64,000 nt of DNA from the NCBI RefSeq assembly GCF_003369915.1, contig NW_022881603.1, positions 1,922,001-1,986,000 of the forward strand. The letters are read 5' to 3'. The notes under the pieces are model-generated. The model saw only the letters and a list, made by a program, of their open reading frames with translations, was not told where the DNA came from and ran no database searches. Of the stretch, positions 62,619-64,000 are shown piece by piece. Position 1 is the first letter of the stretch; every line of letters begins with the position of its first letter. The position numbers and the translations under genes are program-made. This DNA is from Drosophila miranda (lineage: Eukaryota > Arthropoda > Insecta > Diptera > Drosophilidae).

Positions 62619-64000
62619 TTACTTGCCGTCGGGGCAAGCCATCTGAAACAGAAACAGAACGATGGTGCGAGTGGGACGGCCAGTCATGCGGTCCTTCAGC
62701 AAATATGGGAGCGGATTGTAGCGCGTCAGCATGCCCACGTTGCGGATGTCCAGGTGGGCCCAGTCGACGCACGGCACCAGCTCGTGCAGAACGGCGGCAG
62801 CGATGCAGCTGGAGGCGGGGCCACGTCCGCGGTTGCTGATGTCAAAGGTCTCGTTCGGCATGATCAGCTCCTTGAAGTAGCGCCACAGGGGCAGACGCCA
62901 AACGCGATCCCCCGTAAGGGCACCGGCCTTCTCGAACTGCTTGTAGACGAAGTTCGAATTGCTGAAAATCCCGGCTGCTGCTCCGCCCAGCGCTGGGCAG
63001 ACGGCGTAGCCCACTGTAGCAATGTCCACGACCATGCGCGGCTTGTAGATCGTCTGGGCGTAGAGCAAGGGATCGGCCATGGCCATCACACCAGCCTTGC
63101 TGACGTCCACGAAGCCGAGAGTTTTGCCATTGAGGAGGGACACCACGTCGCCAGGCTTGGCCGCCATTCCGGAGGGCATATTCTCGCACAGCGGCAGCAG
63201 TGCCGTTATGTTTAGGGGCAGCGATAGGCCGGCGGCGGCTCGGATGACGCCCCCGCAGGCGGCTGCACCGGACATGCAGCCGCGGTACATGGACAAGCAG
63301 TCCTTGGGACGGAGGCAGAGGCCCCCGCTGTTGAATGTGATGCCCTTGCCCAGCAGGAGGATGGGCTTGTCCTCGGGTGCGGTGCCGCAGTAGGCGATTT
63401 CCAAGATGATCGGCGGCTCGCAGCTGCCCTTGGCCACCATCAAGAAGCTGTTCAAGATCTTGGACTCGATCCAGTCCATGCTGCGTACCTCCACGGATAC
63501 CCCGCAGGGGCACAGGGCATCCACCGTTGACTGGGCGAAGATTGTGGGCGTCATCTGATTGGCCGGCGTATCGGCCAGGCGACGGGCCAGGTTCTGCGAT
63601 TTGGCCTTGAACAGGCCCCGCATCCAGGCATCCGAGTCGGGAGAGTCGTACAGCTCCAGTTTGGAAATGAGTGTGTGGTCCCGACGGCGCTTGTTGGTGT
63701 TGTAGCGCCAGACGGCCAAGGCGCTCCCCTCGGCCGCCTGCTCCGCATACTCCATCGACTCCACGAAGACATCTGTGCAGCCCTGCAGTTGAAGGGCACG
63801 AGCCCCCACGCCGGCAGCGACGCGAGCGTTCTCCATTCCCTCGTCGATCATCTCCAGGTCGTTGAAGCCGGCCCCCTCCTGTCCCACGCCGACCACGGCC
63901 ACCGCACGGAACTCCGCATCCACGTTCATAAAGACACGGCCTTTTCCCAGCTGGCCACTCAGGCCCGTCTCGCGTATTAGATCAGTGATCTTACCCTGGA
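62619..64000 (-). CDS. LAP5: M17 leucyl-aminopeptidase-like protein, most complete copy, runs off the window
   Basis: Open from the window edge to the stop at 62619; the N-terminal roughly 70 codons lie beyond 64000. It has neither the LAP2 nor the LAP4 deletion and so serves as reference for the family. The catalytic residues are nonetheless replaced (GKGITFNSGG, YRGCM, DVSKAGV). The loss of active-site residues is therefore common to all copies covering these regions and predates the amplification. GAAACG at the ISNRG region and the PDGK end match LAP3 and LAP4. Confidence 0.85.
   Translation of the reverse strand, partial: QGKITDLIRETGLSGQLGKGRVFMNVDAEFRAVAVVGVGQEGAGFNDLEMIDEGMENARVAAGVGARALQLQGCTDVFVESMEYAEQAAEGSALAVWRYNTNKRRRDHTLISKLELYDSPDSDAWMRGLFKAKSQNLARRLADTPANQMTPTIFAQSTVDALCPCGVSVEVRSMDWIESKILNSFLMVAKGSCEPPIILEIAYCGTAPEDKPILLLGKGITFNSGGLCLRPKDCLSMYRGCMSGAAACGGVIRAAAGLSLPLNITALLPLCENMPSGMAAKPGDVVSLLNGKTLGFVDVSKAGVMAMADPLLYAQTIYKPRMVVDIATVGYAVCPALGGAAAGIFSNSNFVYKQFEKAGALTGDRVWRLPLWRYFKELIMPNETFDISNRGRGPASSCIAAAVLHELVPCVDWAHLDIRNVGMLTRYNPLPYLLKDRMTGRPTRTIVLFLFQMACPDGK

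Larger units (their letters stand above)
7402..64000 (-). repeat. Tandem amplification of a LAP + fand segment (five LAP, four fand copies)
   Basis: The same two-gene segment recurs in one orientation: partial unit 1 (7402-11261), unit 2 (35426-40820), unit 3 (40821-58265, enlarged by an 11.3-kb and a 0.8-kb insertion), unit 4 (58266-62618) and the start of unit 5 (62619-64000). Unit 2 measures 5395 bp; unit 4 is shorter because fand4 has lost both ends. Genes and spacers are nearly identical between units 2-5, while unit 1 is more diverged. Copies differ mainly by small deletions. Confidence 0.95.

Noticed and set aside
1..64000. tRNA, rRNA or other structural RNA genes
   Set aside because: No cloverleaf or rRNA signature was noticed; tRNA-like strings are only primer-binding sites of LTR elements.

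Overview
The window is nuclear DNA from a fly of the genus Drosophila, most likely an obscura-group species. The evidence is fand (SYF1/XAB2-type splicing factor) with a short 64-bp intron, 17.6/297-type, Ulysses-type, Maverick and mini-me/DINE-like mobile elements, and TCAGTT/TATA core promoters. The only host genes are fragments of one two-gene neighbourhood, tandemly amplified and loaded with nested transposons. That is the look of a degenerating Y, a neo-Y or pericentromeric heterochromatin. Chromosomal assignment is inference only.

Host backbone: five copies of a leucyl-aminopeptidase-like gene (M17 family, sperm-LAP type; LAP1 7402-8405, LAP2 35426-36946, LAP3 40821-42358, LAP4 58266-59789, LAP5 62619-64000 running off the window) alternate with four copies of a 5'-truncated fand (fand1 9871-11261, fand2 37283-38938, fand3 54042-55606, fand4 59908-60851). 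All lie on the minus strand in the order fand then LAP. The repeat unit is about 5.4 kb. LAP2, LAP4 and LAP5 are open reading frames, but nearly all metal-binding and catalytic positions of the family are replaced. LAP1 and LAP3 are broken. fand copies 2-4 share a set of deletions, so they descend from one already altered copy.

Mobile layer, left to right: (i) 1-7401, the capsid-gene half of a decayed Maverick/Polinton (adintovirus-like): ATPase, minor and major capsid proteins, cysteine protease, zinc-knuckle, pVI-like and accessory genes; it abuts a broken LAP1. (ii) 8500-9627 and 56209-57043, two mini-me/DINE-like elements in opposite orientation. (iii) 11262-34666, a head-to-tail array of one errantivirus-like LTR element sharing LTRs (partial gag, LTR-A, copy A, LTR-B, copy B, LTR-C). 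Inside it are an apparently intact 4.5-kb Ty3/gypsy element (13016-17549, within env of copy A) and a CR1-like LINE (29532-34184, within LTR-C). (iv) 42621-53964, an 11.3-kb Ulysses-like element with 2.6-kb LTRs and a RING-H2 finger at the N-terminus of Gag, inserted just downstream of fand3.

Most notable points: co-amplification of a catalytically dead sperm-LAP-like gene with a splicing-factor fragment; copy-specific deletions in the LAP genes that mostly keep frame; two deletions in fand2-4 that compensate each other; an orphan 5' exon, repeated three times, whose splice phase fits the truncated fand; shared inactivating lesions in errantivirus copies A and B, which point to duplication in place rather than independent insertion; the RING-Gag; and a Maverick-side gene whose first coding exon appears to be only ATG. 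All homology calls come from motif recognition by eye; no database search was possible.
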